DNA of 64,000 nucleotides from Mytilus edulis (lineage: Eukaryota > Mollusca > Bivalvia > Mytilida > Mytilidae), in contig NC_092357.1 of NCBI RefSeq assembly GCF_963676685.1, positions 20,295,647-20,359,646 of the forward strand. Direction: 5' to 3'. Shown in pieces: positions 25,008-37,800 of the stretch (its first letter is position 1; each line of letters opens with the position of its first letter). The translations under genes were made by a program, and so were the position numbers. The notes below the pieces were generated by a model, which did no database searches, was not told the DNA's origin, and was given only the letters and a program-made list of their open reading frames with translations.

Positions 25008-25463
25008 TCTTGTAAAAGATACAAGTTACTGTCCGATTTTGTCGATCTCCAATAAAACTTTTATTTTGAAACCAAATGCCGTTATTTAATAACATTTCAT
25101 TAATAAAAAAAAAAGTGACAACATATGTGTTTCCTTTAATCATTTAATTTATATTTTTATTTTGCCATAATTTTTTTTTATGCCGAATCGATGTGCACGC
25201 AACTGCGTGTTAGCGTATATGCAGCTACGCGCCTGTCTTGTAAAAGATACAAGTTACTGTCCGATTTTGTCGATCTCCAATAAAACTTTTATTTTGAAAC
25301 CAAATGCCGTTATTTAATAACATTTCATTAATAAAAAAAAAAGTGACAACATATGTGTTTCCTTTAATCATTTAATTTATATTTTTATTTTACCATATTT
25401 TTTTTTTATGCCAAATCGATGTGCACGCAACTGCGTGTTAGCGTATATGCAGCTACGCGCCTG
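25008..25463. repeat. 228-bp tandem duplication of the hAT right end
   Basis: TCTTGTAAAAGATACAAGTT starts at 25,008 and again at 25,236. The two units differ at only a few positions and both end GCAGCTACGCGCCTG. The duplication therefore copied the whole right terminus and is recent relative to the element. Confidence 0.9.
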
Positions 25464-25659
25464 ATATCTATAATCTAGTTATGTGGCTGAAATTATTTCT
25501 AAAATGCAACTTCTTCAGATCAATGTCTTTTGTAAAATTTTACAAGCTCTACTCATAAATTTTTCATTTTTTTAAAATTTTTTCCCCCTATTATATCTTA
25601 CAAAGAGCTGAGAAACAACAACAATTTCAACACATATGTTGAGGTACATGCTCATCTCT

Positions 25660-27380
25660 CTTTTTTATACGACCGCAAAATTTGAAAAAAATTTCGTCGT
25701 ATATTGCTATCACGTTGGCGTCGTCGTCGTCGTCGTCGTCCGAATACTTTTAGTTTTCGCACTCTAACTTTAGTAAAAGTGAATGGAAATGTATGAAATT
25801 TTAACACAAGGTTTATGACCACAAAAGGAAGGTTGGTATTGATTTTGGGAGTTTTGGTCCCAACATTTTAGGAATTAGGGGCCAAAGAGGGCCCAAATAA
25901 GCATTTTCTTGGTTTTCGCACTATAACTTTAGTTTAAGTTAATAGAAATCTATGAAATTTTGACACAAGGTTTATGACCACAAAAGAACGGTTGGGATTG
26001 ATTTTGGGAGTTTTGGTTTCAACAGTTTGGGAATTAGGGGCCAAAAAAGGGCCCAAATAAGCATTATTCTTGGTTTTCACACAATAACTTTAGTTTAAGT
26101 AAATAGAAATCAATGAAATTTAAACACAATGTTAATGACTACAAAAGGAAGGTTGGTATTGATTTTGGGAGTTTAGGTCCCAACAGTTTAGGAATTAGGG
26201 GCCAAAAAGGGACCCAAATAAGCATTTTTCTTGGTTTTCGCACCATAACGTTAGTATAAGTAGATAGAAATCTATGAAATTTAAACACAAGGTTTATGAC
26301 CATAAAAGGAAGGTTGGTATTGATTTTGGGAGTTTTGGTCCCAACAGAATAAGGGGCCCAAAGGGTCCAAAATTAAACTTTGTTTGATTTCATCAAAATT
26401 GAATAATTGGGGTTCTTTGATATGCCGAATCTAACTGTCATGACTGTGTATGTAGATTCTTAACTTTTGGTCCCGTTTTCAAATTGGTCTACATTAAGGT
26501 CCAAAGGGTCCAAAATTAAACTTAGTTTGATTTTGACAAAAAATGAATCAGTTAGGTTCTTTGATATGCTGAATCCAAAAATGTACTTAGATTTTTGATT
26601 ATGGGCCCAGTTTTCAAGTTGGTCCAAATCAGGATCTAAAATTATTATATTAAGTATTGTGCAATAGCAAGTCTTTTCAATTGCACAGTATTGCGCAATG
26701 GCAAGAAATATCTAATTGCACAATATTGTGAAATAGCAAATTTTTTTTTAATTAGAGTTATCTTTCTTTGTCCAGAATAGTAAGCAAGAAATATCTAATT
26801 GCAAAATATTATGCAATAGCAAGATTTTTTTTAATTGGAGTTATCTTTCTTTCTCCAGAATCAACTTAAATCTTTGTTATATACAATATACAATGTATAT
26901 TCACTTTTTACTACCAACTGATAAATTAAAATAATCTTTACCATTCAGTGATAACAAGCAGTTTTTTTACATCTTAATATTTTATGATGTATTTAAATGA
27001 GTAGTTATTGTTGCAAACTCCATTAGAAATTTTAATTGAGATTAGTTTTGGAATAAGGGAAAGGGGGATGTGATTAAAAAAATTGGGTTCAATTTTTCTC
27101 ATTTGAAATTTCATAAATAAAAAAGAAAATTTCTTCAAACATTTTTTTGAGAGGATTAATATTCAACAGCATAGTGAATTGCTCTAAGAGAAAACAAAAA
27201 TTTTAAGTTCATTAGAACACATTCATTCTGTGTCAGAAACCTATGCTGTGTCAACTATTTAATCACAATCCAAATTTAGAGCTGAATCCAGCTTGAATGT
27301 TGTGTCCATACTTGCCCCAACCATTCAGGGTTCAACCTCTGCGGTCGTATAAAGCTATGCCCTGCGGAGCATCTGGTTTT
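25660..27380 (-). mobile_element. TTTATACGACCGCA element, inverted copy 2
   Basis: Inverted ends at 25,664-25,677 and 27,340-27,353, then GCCCTGCGGAGCATCTGG on the outside right. The body is the reverse complement of 11,806-13,770, with several internal units missing and small differences. It includes the CGTCGTCGTC tract, the CTTGGTTTTCGCAC tandem units and the AATTGCACAATATTG blocks. Confidence 0.85.
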
Positions 27381-27484
27381 TTATAATGTAGGTACCATTG
27401 TCTGATTACTTTGGTCTGATGAAACTATATTTCATATTTATATAATTATTTCAATTAAATTATAGGCCATATTAATTTAAAGGA

Positions 27485-27600
27485 TAAAAATGAAGATGTG
27501 GTATGATTGCCAACTCTCCACAAAAGACCAAATGACACAGAAATTAACAACTAACAAAGAAACAAAACAAAATTGCTAAGATTTAACAAAAAATAAACAA
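27485..27600 (-). repeat. Mussel interspersed repeat fragment
   Basis: GAAGATGTGGTATGATTGCC, then AAAAGACCAAATGACACAGA and AATTAACAACT: the reverse orientation of the repeat seen at 54,478-54,565 and 1,050-1,143. Confidence 0.7.
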
Positions 27601-28247
27601 GTCACAACAAACATTTTCAAATTCAATTTATAAAAGATGACATACATGTAGACTCCTTTAATTTGTAGAAAGCAGTATAATATCATATATAATATTATAA
27701 GTTGTTTTCATCTCTAACAAACTAACAAGGTGATCATTGGACATTTTTTTCTCATCTTAAATATAATACTGTCTTCTTTAAGATTTCATCAATTTCCCAG
27801 CTAGCTACTTTCTTCAATTTTATAAATTTATCTTCGTTAAGGTAAACAACATTTTGACCTGTGTTTCCCAGTATTTTGATTTAAAGAAATGATGAAACTT
27901 TCTCCAAAACCAAATAATTGTAACATTCAAGTAAACATAGACTATCAAATACATGTAAAATGTACTAGTAATCTTCTCTTGGTTAGACAATGTAGAAAGT
28001 TTTCTTTTTAACTTATTTTTTTGATTAAGTTATGTCATTAAACTATAGACTGTTCTAAACAAAAACAAAATTAAATGTTTTTTCTGATATCAAATTTAAT
28101 TCCATGTACATACACTAGACAACATAAGGGAAATAACTCTATTCATAGCTAACTATTTCTACTACTGTGTTGCCTGTCCTTTGTTTACATATTTATTTAT
28201 ATTATATATTTATACGAATTTATTGGTATTTAAACTAGAACAATTAA
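27601..28247. other. Non-coding stretch
   Basis: AT-rich; no gene or repeat family recognised. Confidence 0.5.
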
Positions 28248-28957
28248 CTCACAAACTTTTTGTGACTTCATAGGGTTGTAAAAGTGTTGACAGTGCGCAA
28301 ATTTTTTGAATTAAGGGTACAAAAATTTCAGCAAAAAATAAAACATTTGTTTTTTTATAACAAATCTTATTTATTACATTATGAGTTATTACTTTATGAT
28401 ATGATACAAATATTTACCAAAAAAATCGATTTGGTTTGTCCCCAGATGACTTTTAAAATGTTTATATCATTGAAAAAGCTCCAAATTATCTCCCTTTGGT
28501 GCAAACATGCTACTTTTTGGCATCAAATTTGAATTAACTTTTTTTGATCATCGGTGACCTATATCTTTTTATCATTGTTTTCAAATAAGCTAAACATTAA
28601 CTAAATAATTGTAAAATTAAAGTGATTTCTGTAATTAAGTTCTTTTTTTTATCTCAATAGTACCTCTTTTTCTCCTATTTAGTTCAACAACAACAAAAGT
28701 AGTTTTACACAAATGTATGCTTCTTCCAAAGGCAGATTGTGAGCCTAAATGATCAGTGACCATTCTTTTTATTTTATTTTTCTATTAGGCATAAGATAAA
28801 GTTCATTTTTAGAAAAATTAGCTAAATCTTATATTAAATTAAAAAAAAAGATTTAGACCTGCGAGCCCCCTTAAGTGCTTTCACACTTTATACAAAATGA
28901 ACTTTGGTCAACGCTTTTACACCCAATGAAGTTTCAAAAAGAAGCATTCCATTCTTG
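28248..28957. repeat. Long form of the GTTGTAAAAGCGTTGAC foldback MITE
   Basis: Left arm CTTCATAGGGTTGTAAAAGTGTTGACAGTGCGC, right arm TTTGGTCAACGCTTTTACACCCAATGAAG...GAAGCATTCCATTC: the same ends as the 125-bp element at 7,101-7,225, but with about 600 bases between them. A frame at 28,284-28,532 crosses the left arm and is not a convincing gene. Confidence 0.75.
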
Positions 28958-29032
28958 AATAAGGAACTAATTTCTTTTTAAATGCTCAATCGTCATGACC
29001 GTAATAAATTCAAAGATATTTTTTTGTTACAG

Positions 29033-29098
29033 ATGGAAAGCTGACATCAAGCAGAAAATCGAACAACTATATAGACAAGATGGAACACTATTAAGTTA
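29033..29098 (+). other. Possible terminal coding exon
   Basis: After the acceptor-like TTTTTTTGTTACAG a 21-codon stretch reads WKADIKQKIEQLYRQDGTLL-S and then TAA. The polypyrimidine tract, the helix-like composition and the in-frame stop resemble the last exon of a + strand gene. I found no upstream exon in the window and do not recognise the sequence. It could equally be chance. Confidence 0.2.
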
Positions 29099-29179
29099 AT
29101 AGTTACTAGACAGACAAGATGGAACACTATTAAGTTAATAGTTACTAGACAGACAAGATGGAACACTATTAAGTTAATA
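29073..29179. repeat. 39-bp tandem repeat, 2.7 copies
   Basis: AGACAAGATGGAACACTATT starts at 29,073, 29,112 and 29,151, with perfect or near-perfect units. It overlaps the end of the possible terminal exon. Confidence 0.9.
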
Positions 29180-30270
29180 ACATATATTAAAGTACGTAAG
29201 AATAGTAATGGTCCCAAAATTTAGTCATTTAAGGTGATTTCTGGATATTATAGCATAGATGCCAACCATTACGATTTTTCAGTAGTTTTTCCGATTTTGC
29301 GATAAAAACTATGCTATTACGGTCAAAGTCGAATAGTTACGGATTCCCAATCATCGACGTTCAATTTTGTAAAACGCGGATTTTTATCATTACTTGTCCG
29401 TCCTGGTCCAGTATTTAGGAAACGCCAATGTAATGCTTCTGGTTTCTCGGGGAGTTATCAACCTATTGTTGGGTAACTAACTGACTTCCGAAGAGGCAAA
29501 CTTGCATTTTATTAAGTAGCTTTCCCCTTTCTCTACTTCTCCTTGACAAAACAAAAATGTTTGAGTCGAGAACATCTGAACAATTAATGAATGGAATACA
29601 TACTACAGACAACATGTTAAATGACAAATTTTAGTGTACATCACTTTGCAACCACTCGTCAGTAATTTTTATTGGTAAATGCACGTTTATGAATGATTAC
29701 TGAAAACTTTTCAAAAATACGGAAAATTTGATAGTTTGTTACTGATTGTGTCAAAAGGGGGTTGGCATCTATGTTATAGTCTTCAAAATAAGAAGATAGG
29801 GTATGATTGCTAATGAAAAAAATATCCCCTAAAGACAATGGAACCATCGTAATCATCAGCTCATTATACTGGAAAATAAATACCCACTTCATGTACAAAA
29901 TATACTAAAGGCTCTTAAGCTTTGCTGGTTCCAATGTAGAATTATTCAGAGCATTTTAGGATATAATTCACTACTTAACCATGTTTACAAGATGAAAATA
30001 AAAAGTAGTATCATATGTTCTTTGGCACCGTACAAAAATACTATATTTACCGAACAAAGTCACATAAAGTATTGCAAATAAAAAAAGGGAACACATAAAC
30101 TTAGAAAAATACATTTCATTGAAAAACCCCTCTGTAGAGAAATATAAAAAATCTCGAAGATTTAGTGGTGTCTTCTTAATCTATCATGTCTATCTTGGAC
30201 TGGTTTATTTTTCTTCCTTGTCTGAACCCTCAACTCTCATTAGAAATAGGATACCTAAAACTTTATTCAT
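29180..30270. other. Non-coding stretch
   Basis: No gene supported. A small mussel-repeat fragment (AAGATAGGGTATGATTGC) occurs at about 29,790. Confidence 0.5.
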
Positions 30271-31152
30271 CCAGTAGGTCAATAAAGCAAAAAAATTTAT
30301 TACGTTCATAGTATAAGGGAGATAATTCCTATTGATGTAATAAAAATATGTACTAAATTTTATTGGGACAATATCAGCCAATCAAATTACGAAAAATTAC
30401 TCCAGCATTCAGCCAATTTTTATTAGATATTTTTATTTATAGATGTGAAGAGACTTATGCACAAAGCTGAACAATGAGACAAAAATGAATTATATATGCA
30501 GAATTAGAAATAAAACAAAAAGCAAGGTAAGTTCAATTTGTGACACAGTTTGAACGTCAATAATAAAAAAGGGACATAATAATGTAACATATTAAAAAAG
30601 GTTTTTTTTATTTGACAAAATTGAACCTTTTTGGCTGCAAAAATCGAATTGTTATTTCACTATTTCACTTTCATTATTGATTGAACAAAAAAAATCAAAC
30701 TTTAGATTTTTTATATATCTCGTAGCTAGTGCCCCTTTAAGCAATTGCATGCAACCGTACAGCATTCAACTATGAGAAAAATCCATATACTTATTGTCAG
30801 CTATAAAAGACTCCAACGTAATAAATCCAGTAGGTCTATAAAGCAAAAAAAAAAAATTACGTTCATAGTAAAAGGGAGATAATTCCTATTGATGTAATAA
30901 AAATATGTACTGAATTTAATTTGGACAATATCAGCCAATCAAATGCGAAAAATAACTCAAGCATTCAGCCAATTTTTATTTATAGATTTGAAGAGACTTA
31001 TGCACAAAGCTGAACAACGAGACAAAAATGAATTATATAGGCAGAATTAGAAATTAAACAAAAAGCAAGGTAAGTTCAATTTGTGACACAGTTTGAACGT
31101 CAATAATAAAAAAGGGACATAATAATGTAACATATTAAAAAAGTTTTTTTTA
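30271..31152 (+). repeat. Pair of direct repeats about 340 bp long, 556 bp apart
   Basis: The segment from CCAGTAGGTC (30,271) to the AACATATTAAAAAAGGTTTT tract (30,611) recurs at 30,827-31,152. The order is the same (GGGAGATAATTCCTATTGAT, CAATATCAGCCAATCAAA, GAGACTTATGCACAAAGC, ACAGTTTGAACGTCAATAAT) and there are about 20 small differences. No termini or coding content identify it; segmental duplication is the simplest reading. Confidence 0.85.
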
Positions 31153-31464
31153 TTGATATTGAATTGATACTTGGATACACTAACTTGGGACAGACACAAC
31201 AATGCAGCGGGTTAAAACATGCTTTTTGAGGTCTCAACCCTCCAATACCTCTAGACAATGTAAAAGAAACAAATACATAACAATATGCACAATAAAACTC
31301 ATTGTAGAAAAAAAAAAGTACATGTATGTGTCATTGCTTGAGTTTAAAAGCTTTATAGGCTGTGGATGGATTCTTATGACTACTTTGTAAATTGCATAAC
31401 TGTTTTAATTTCATGCAATACTTTTAATCTTTCCTTTTTATAGTTGATTTCTAATACCAAGAGG

Positions 31465-31888
31465 ATGAATGTAGGTCTAGGTACACCTATCAAGCAGAGA
31501 GAATGTGATGGAGATTTTTGTTTAGTGTGTGGGAATTTTGCAAAGGAAGCCCGTAGAGAAGAAACCATCCGGAAGTTAAAAGGGAAAGATTACAGTTTAA
31601 AGGACTTATTGAAGAAATATGGTGGAATTAATGTTGAAAGTGGAACAGTATGTAGAAAACGCAGTAAAAAAGTTGACTCTCTTCACAAAAAGAATACTGA
31701 TTTTTACAATGAATGCCAAAAAAATGTTGGAATGTCAAAACGAATGGCTTCCTCACCACATATAAATCCACCAAAGAGAATAAATATGTCAACACCAAAA
31801 ACATCTACTCAATATGCCGCAGTTTTCAGTGACAGTGAAGAAGAAGAAGATGACATTTCCATCATTGGTTTACATTTATCAGATGAAG
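31465..31888 (+). CDS. DUF6589 gene, exon 1 (N-terminal cysteine region)
   Basis: Begins ATG (MNVGLGTPIKQRECDGDFC) 21 bases after the acceptor-like TATAG. It encodes the C..CG motif, a lysine-rich helix and the acidic run SDSEEEEDD, and ends GAA G before GTTATT, a weak but usable donor in phase 1. If unspliced it stops 8 bases later (TAA at 31,894), so a short protein of 143 residues is an alternative. Confidence 0.65.
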
Positions 31889-34800
31889 GTTATTAAGTTA
31901 AAATATATGTTTACTTAAACCTGGCAACAATGAGTTGGGTGGTGCCCAATGAAACCCTTGCAAAAATGCAGATAATACAGATTCTTTACTATAAAGTTTC
32001 TGGGGGACCAGGAACCATTGTAAATACATAAAAATGTAATTTTGTATACTTATGAATCAATAACTTTAAAAATTTAATAATTAGACACATAAGCTAACAA
32101 ACATTATAAAAGAATTAAAATACCATTTATGGTAGCCACACTATTGTGCTGATTTTAACTTTTGTCCTTGTACATTGAACATATCCAAGGGATCATAATT
32201 TCGGAAAAACCATGGTGGCTGAAATAATTTTCACACTTTGATGTGTGGTTTCATGTGAATAAATGTAAGTTACATTTATTTTCACACTTTTAACTTTCAG
32301 CAGTGAAGTGCTATGTATATAAATTATTTTTAATTTGAGTTATTTCCCATTGCTCAGAATGGGACTAGAATTAATTTTTTTTTGATAGGTGGCCTAGATT
32401 GATGCTTATGTTATGATCTATTTTAATTTATGAGTTATCTAAGTTTGAACAGGAATGGTGTAATTAATAAGTATATGGTTAAATACATGTAGTATATCAA
32501 TGAATGTATCCCTTCAAATGGTTTTAGTCAGAAGTTGTAAAAATATCATTATAACTATTTTTAAGTTATTTGTCTTTTTAATGTAGAAGTCCCAGTTGAT
32601 CCTGTTTGAGTTTCAAGATTTCCAAATATCATTTTCATGCAGGAATTATGGTTTGCTGTCACTCTGACAGACTGTTGTTCTGAATCTTATATGGGAACAA
32701 TGCAATTAAAGAGGTATATCACCAGAAAAACTCATACTTACAAAAATTAACCAAAGCAGACAACATTCAAACTTTCTAAAAAAAAAATTAAAAACAAACC
32801 TTTAATAATTGAAATGTATCTGAAGCTCTTTTCTGGATTTACCTTCATCAGAAACTCTTATAGTCAAAGCCAAAGTAGGGAAGAAAGATACCAAAGATAC
32901 CAAAAGGGTCAGTCAAACTCATTTATTGATAGATAAACTGACAATACCATGTCCAAAAAAGAAATAGACATAATTTTTTATATAGAATAGACCACTGGTG
33001 TACCGTTTGAATGGTGTTACACTTGTAATTTTGGGGCCCATCATAGCTTGTTGTTCGGTGTGAACCAAGGCTCCGTGTTCAAGGCCATACCTTGACCTAT
33101 TATTGTTTACTTTATAAATTGTTATTTGGATGGAGAATTGTCACATTGGCACTAATATCGCATCTTCCTATACCTAAATAACAGTTTACAGAACACAAAA
33201 TAAAAAAACTAAAGACTAAGCAACACAAACTCAACCAAAAACAGTTGGTGGTATGAGGTGCTCCAGAAGGCAGCAGTTGTTTTGTTCAAGTTATTACAAA
33301 TCGTGCAAATAGTCTAACTTGGTAAAGTCACATGCATGAAAAGAGAAGGGGTGGTAGTAACTACATAAGGAGCATATATATCTGATTCCATCTGTCAAAC
33401 TGCTCATCCATAATGGTCAACCACCTCGTGACGGCCTCCCTCTAAATGAATTAACAAATTTCTTGGAACATAAGGTTGATATCAGATGTTGTTTAAGGGG
33501 GAGCACACTTGAATTAACTTATCTAAGAATATCAGTTAAAATCTGTTTGACAGTAAAAATGTGTTACACAGTAAAAATCTTATTTTCAAATTTGGTTCGA
33601 TGAATCAATCTTTTCTATTCTGAAAATAGATTTTATTATTTGGAACAAATTTGTATACTTTTCTTTATTTTTTCATAACATTTTTATTATAGATACAGAA
33701 ACAGACCAAGCACATGTATCAGGTATCCTATCTTTACAGTCTGCATCATCTTTATCAGGATCATCTTCACATCCATTTTCATTAGATTCATTGACTTCTT
33801 CTGCTACATCTGAATCTGCAACATCCTTTCAAACAGCTTCTATGACATCTTTGGCTTCATCTAATTCTGCAACATCAAACCAAACAGGTTCATGCTCAAC
33901 ATCTACTGATCACATATATTCCAAGAATAATGAGAAATCTTCAACCGTAAAATCTAAGGGTAAAGAAGATAAGCAAAGATCAACAATTCCTGCTGCCATA
34001 GATCACGATTATATTGTATCTAAGCCTTCCCCTGTTGTACAAAATATAATGGTAGATAAAATCATGGATTTTAAAAACAATATAGATATAAATTCAAAAA
34101 CAGAAATGAAAGAAGCAGACACAGAAATTCTTATGTCCATCTTGAAAACAAAAAACAAAAGAGAAGTTATCAAACATCTCCTCACAACTGAGGGTTTTCA
34201 AGACAGCATCCTGTGCCTTTTGATGGAGGAAATAAATTTGATGTCCAATCGTCTAAGAAATAGGAAACTATTTTATGTTAGTGAGTTGATGAAAAAGAGA
34301 CCAGAGGATTTGAAATTTTTTAAATGGAATGAAATTATTTGTGAGTTCATGGTAAAATTTCCAACAGTTTTCAGTTTGATATTGACAATGTTCTTAACGC
34401 CACAAGACATGGAGAACAAAGATAAAATAGAAGCTATTATACCAAGAATAGCAATGGTTTACAGCATGCTAATGCAGGGAAGAAACAAAGAGCTCAGCAG
34501 AATTCAGCGAATAACATCACTGTTTTTGTTTGACAACATATGTGATCAAAAGGTAAATAAATGTTTTATACTATTCATGTACAGAGAATTCATCCTTGAT
34601 TCCTTTATAATGCAATGGTGATCAATCTGGTATTGTTTTTAAAGCAATTGCTTTTATGCCGTCGCGTATGGCCATCTCTGTGACCCAGATCAGAGACTCC
34701 GCCCAGATCAAGCCATAGTATTTTGTTTAACAGGCTCCTGGTCAGTCATTCTTTAACACCTATGTATGTTTTCTAATGCAATACATAGCTTGATACTTTA

Positions 34801-37800
34801 AAAAAAAGTTAGTGGATTTAAGAAGTTTCAGAATATGTTCTTGTAGATGTATTTTTGTATTTAAAGGGTCAACCGTTTGACTATCAAATAACATAGAAGT
34901 CCGAGTGAAAAAAAGTACATTTTTATAAATGCGATTCCGTTTTCCGCCGTTCGTAAGATGTTTCAACAAAATATGGATTCATTTCAGTTGTTGATTTAGT
35001 ATTGAAAATTTAACTGAATTATCTCCTAATAAATACGGTTTTTAATGTTTAATTTGTGTTTCTTTAAGAGGTCAGGTGCTCTTGTTCATTCATAAAATTA
35101 TCGTTCATTCATACATTTACCGTAAAATCAAAATCACTACACAGGTTAATGCGTAGTGTCAAATTATTACCTGTAATCTAAAAATAGACAAACTTTATTT
35201 GCGCAAATAATTTAGCGGAACGAAACCCTTGTTGAAAACACATAACAATAAGTTCGTTTTCCTTTTCTGTCAAAACTCCGTAATATTTATCGATCACCTT
35301 ACTAATGAAATGGACCCGTCCAAACGTAGTAGGTCCAAGGACACAGTTATCGTCCTTTACGAATATAGTCCCTAGTGTAAACAGTGTATAACTTGCATGT
35401 CTTATTTGATACACTTTCCCAATTTATTTCTTGATATTAAATGCATGAAATATCAAGTAGGGGGATGTAATTACATATAAAAAAAAATTGGGTGCTGAAT
35501 CTTTATGTTAAGAAGTAAATTGGTCCAGTTCTAAAAGGTCAAATTTTAGCACGTCTGAAGCTGTCAAACTGAATTTTACACCCCCTTAACACAGAATTGT
35601 CAATATTTTGAGTTAGAGCTGGTAGAAGTTTCTATAATTTTGATATTATTTGTCTCACTGGTAGTACACTACACTGTAAAAATCTTTTTGAGAAAGAGCA
35701 GGTGCGATTTTTTTAATTTGAATTTATTGTCTAAAAGAAATGCACTACGAAATAACTGTGTTCTCGGGCCAGTAGATGCCAAGTCGGTCCAGATGAAGAG
35801 ATATTTACAATTTGGAATTTTCTAGTTTATTAATACATAGATTGAAAAAAGTACGTCTTTTTAAATATCATGATCAAAACTGGGTTTGCATAACAAATGT
35901 CAGATGAAACCATTATCCTCGTCTTTTCAGTGAACAAGTCTACTACGTTTGTTGTCAACACTCGACGGTCCACCGTGTTAGCAATTTTATTTCACATGTT
36001 TTCGAAATATTGAAGATCATTTTTCGCAATGTTTCCTGAAAATTGAAAAATATCAAAGCAACGTAGAGCTGTTTGTTCTTGTTCGTATAATAACATTGAG
36101 AATGGAAATGGGGAATTTGTCAAAGAGACAACAACCCGACCATAGAACAGGTTGGGAACAACCCACCAAATGGGGAACTGTTCCCCAAATGAGTAACAAT
36201 CCCTCATTTGAGTAATCATTTTGTAGTGCTAAAAAACAAAATTTTCTTAACTGAGTCTTTTTCTTAAAATGGCACATATTCATGAAAAATGCAACAACTT
36301 TTCTAAAAGATGATTATCCTTATCTTTATTTACTGAGAAGATACAAGCCTATGAAAAATCAGAAAATTTGACTATTTTCTAGGCTTCTAACTTTTTTTAA
36401 CCCACAATAAAAATATATTTCTTTGGGAGAAGTTGTTCCATTTTCTATAATTTTGTGCCATTTTACCTAAAAAGACCTATTTTAAGAAAATTTTGTTTTT
36501 AGCATTATGAAATGATTACTCAAATGAGGGATTGTTACTCATTTGGGGAATAGTTCCCCATTTGGCGGGTTGTCCCCAACCTGTAGAACAGCAGAATTAA
36601 GGTCACCAACAGGTCTTCAATGCAGCGAAAAATTCCCGCACCCGGAGGCGTCCTTCAGCTGGCCCCTGTACAATATATATACTAGTTCAGTGATAACGAT
36701 TTAATGTCATGTTTGTCTGTGATGACCCCCCCCCCCCCTTTTCGGGATTGCATGAGAATTGTAGTTATCTTGACCCACATGCACTTGTTTCTATCCATAG
36801 GAAGGTCGACTATCAAAACTATTTATATGGATAATCGACCTTCCTATGGATAAAAACAAGTGCCTGTGCTCGTACCGCATCAGAAGGACACATGTCAACT
36901 GAACAATAATGTTTGGAACTTAGTTTTAAAAATGATGACAAAGTAACATTATGAAAATATTTTTATTAAGCTGAAATATACATTTATTCTTTACATGTTT
37001 ATGTCTTGTAAGATATTTTATTTCTTTCCCGTTTTTTAACATTTGCGTCTGTAAAGTTGAAATGTTTTAACTTAATCATTTGTGTTAATGGTTAAATATA
37101 AATTAATAATGAAAATTGTTAAAATTAAATCAATAAAGGAAATTATTGCCAAGGAAGTTACAAACACTACCAGGGGATAATCCATGATGATTTCTTTTTG
37201 AGTTATATGTTTCAGCACATGTATATTTGACCCCAACTTTAGCCTGGTAAACGTGTTGTCTCCTTGTGAAATATAAAACATATTAAAAATGACTTTCTGC
37301 TAGTCTTTTATTTATATAAAGTTAAAACCTTCTTACTTTTAACTAGACAACACTCATGTCAGGTTTAATTCTTGTATATATGTGGATGAAAAATAAAAGT
37401 CCCCAAACATTAACATGGCAGCAATTGCTTTTACAGCCTTTAAGGCTTTGATTTCTAGGTGTTATACTGGAAATAGTTAAACAAGCAAGAAGGTGGAATA
37501 TATATCTATGTGTTCAAATAAATTAAAAATTCATGATAGCTAATAAGAAAACTCTCCCTAAGAGACCAAAAGCCACAGAAATTAACAACTTTAGGTCAGG
37601 ATACAGCCTTTAACAATGAGCAATTAATAACAATGTATAATGTCGACTCCAATTTTTTATAAATACTAAAAAAATAAAAGAAAATCATTAATGAAATGAA
37701 AAATCTAGCAATACAATACATCAAATACTTAAAGGGTACTTTGAACAACTGTGTGCAGTGCAGTATGGTACCATGTGAGGTATAACTGGAACCAGTAGAC

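Larger units (their letters stand above)
24129..25468. mobile_element. hAT element with 5-bp target duplication
   Basis: The 5-bp sequence ATATC (24,129-24,133 and 25,464-25,468) flanks the element. The ends are CAGGGGCGTAGCT at the left and GCAGCTACGCGCCTG at the right, inverted with two or three mismatches. CAGGGGCG-type ends are typical of hAT transposons, and hAT families with 5-bp duplications are known. Inside, on the - strand, is a broken hAT-like transposase. The last 228 bases, including the terminal repeat, are duplicated in tandem. Confidence 0.75.

Noticed and set aside
30271-31152. Direct repeats as LTRs of a retroelement
   Set aside because: The spacing (about 215 bases between copies) leaves no room for an interior and there is no primer site or polypurine tract.
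35178-36283. Minus-strand frames in DUF6589 intron 2
   Set aside because: No family resemblance, and part overlaps the CAGGTTGGG foldback.
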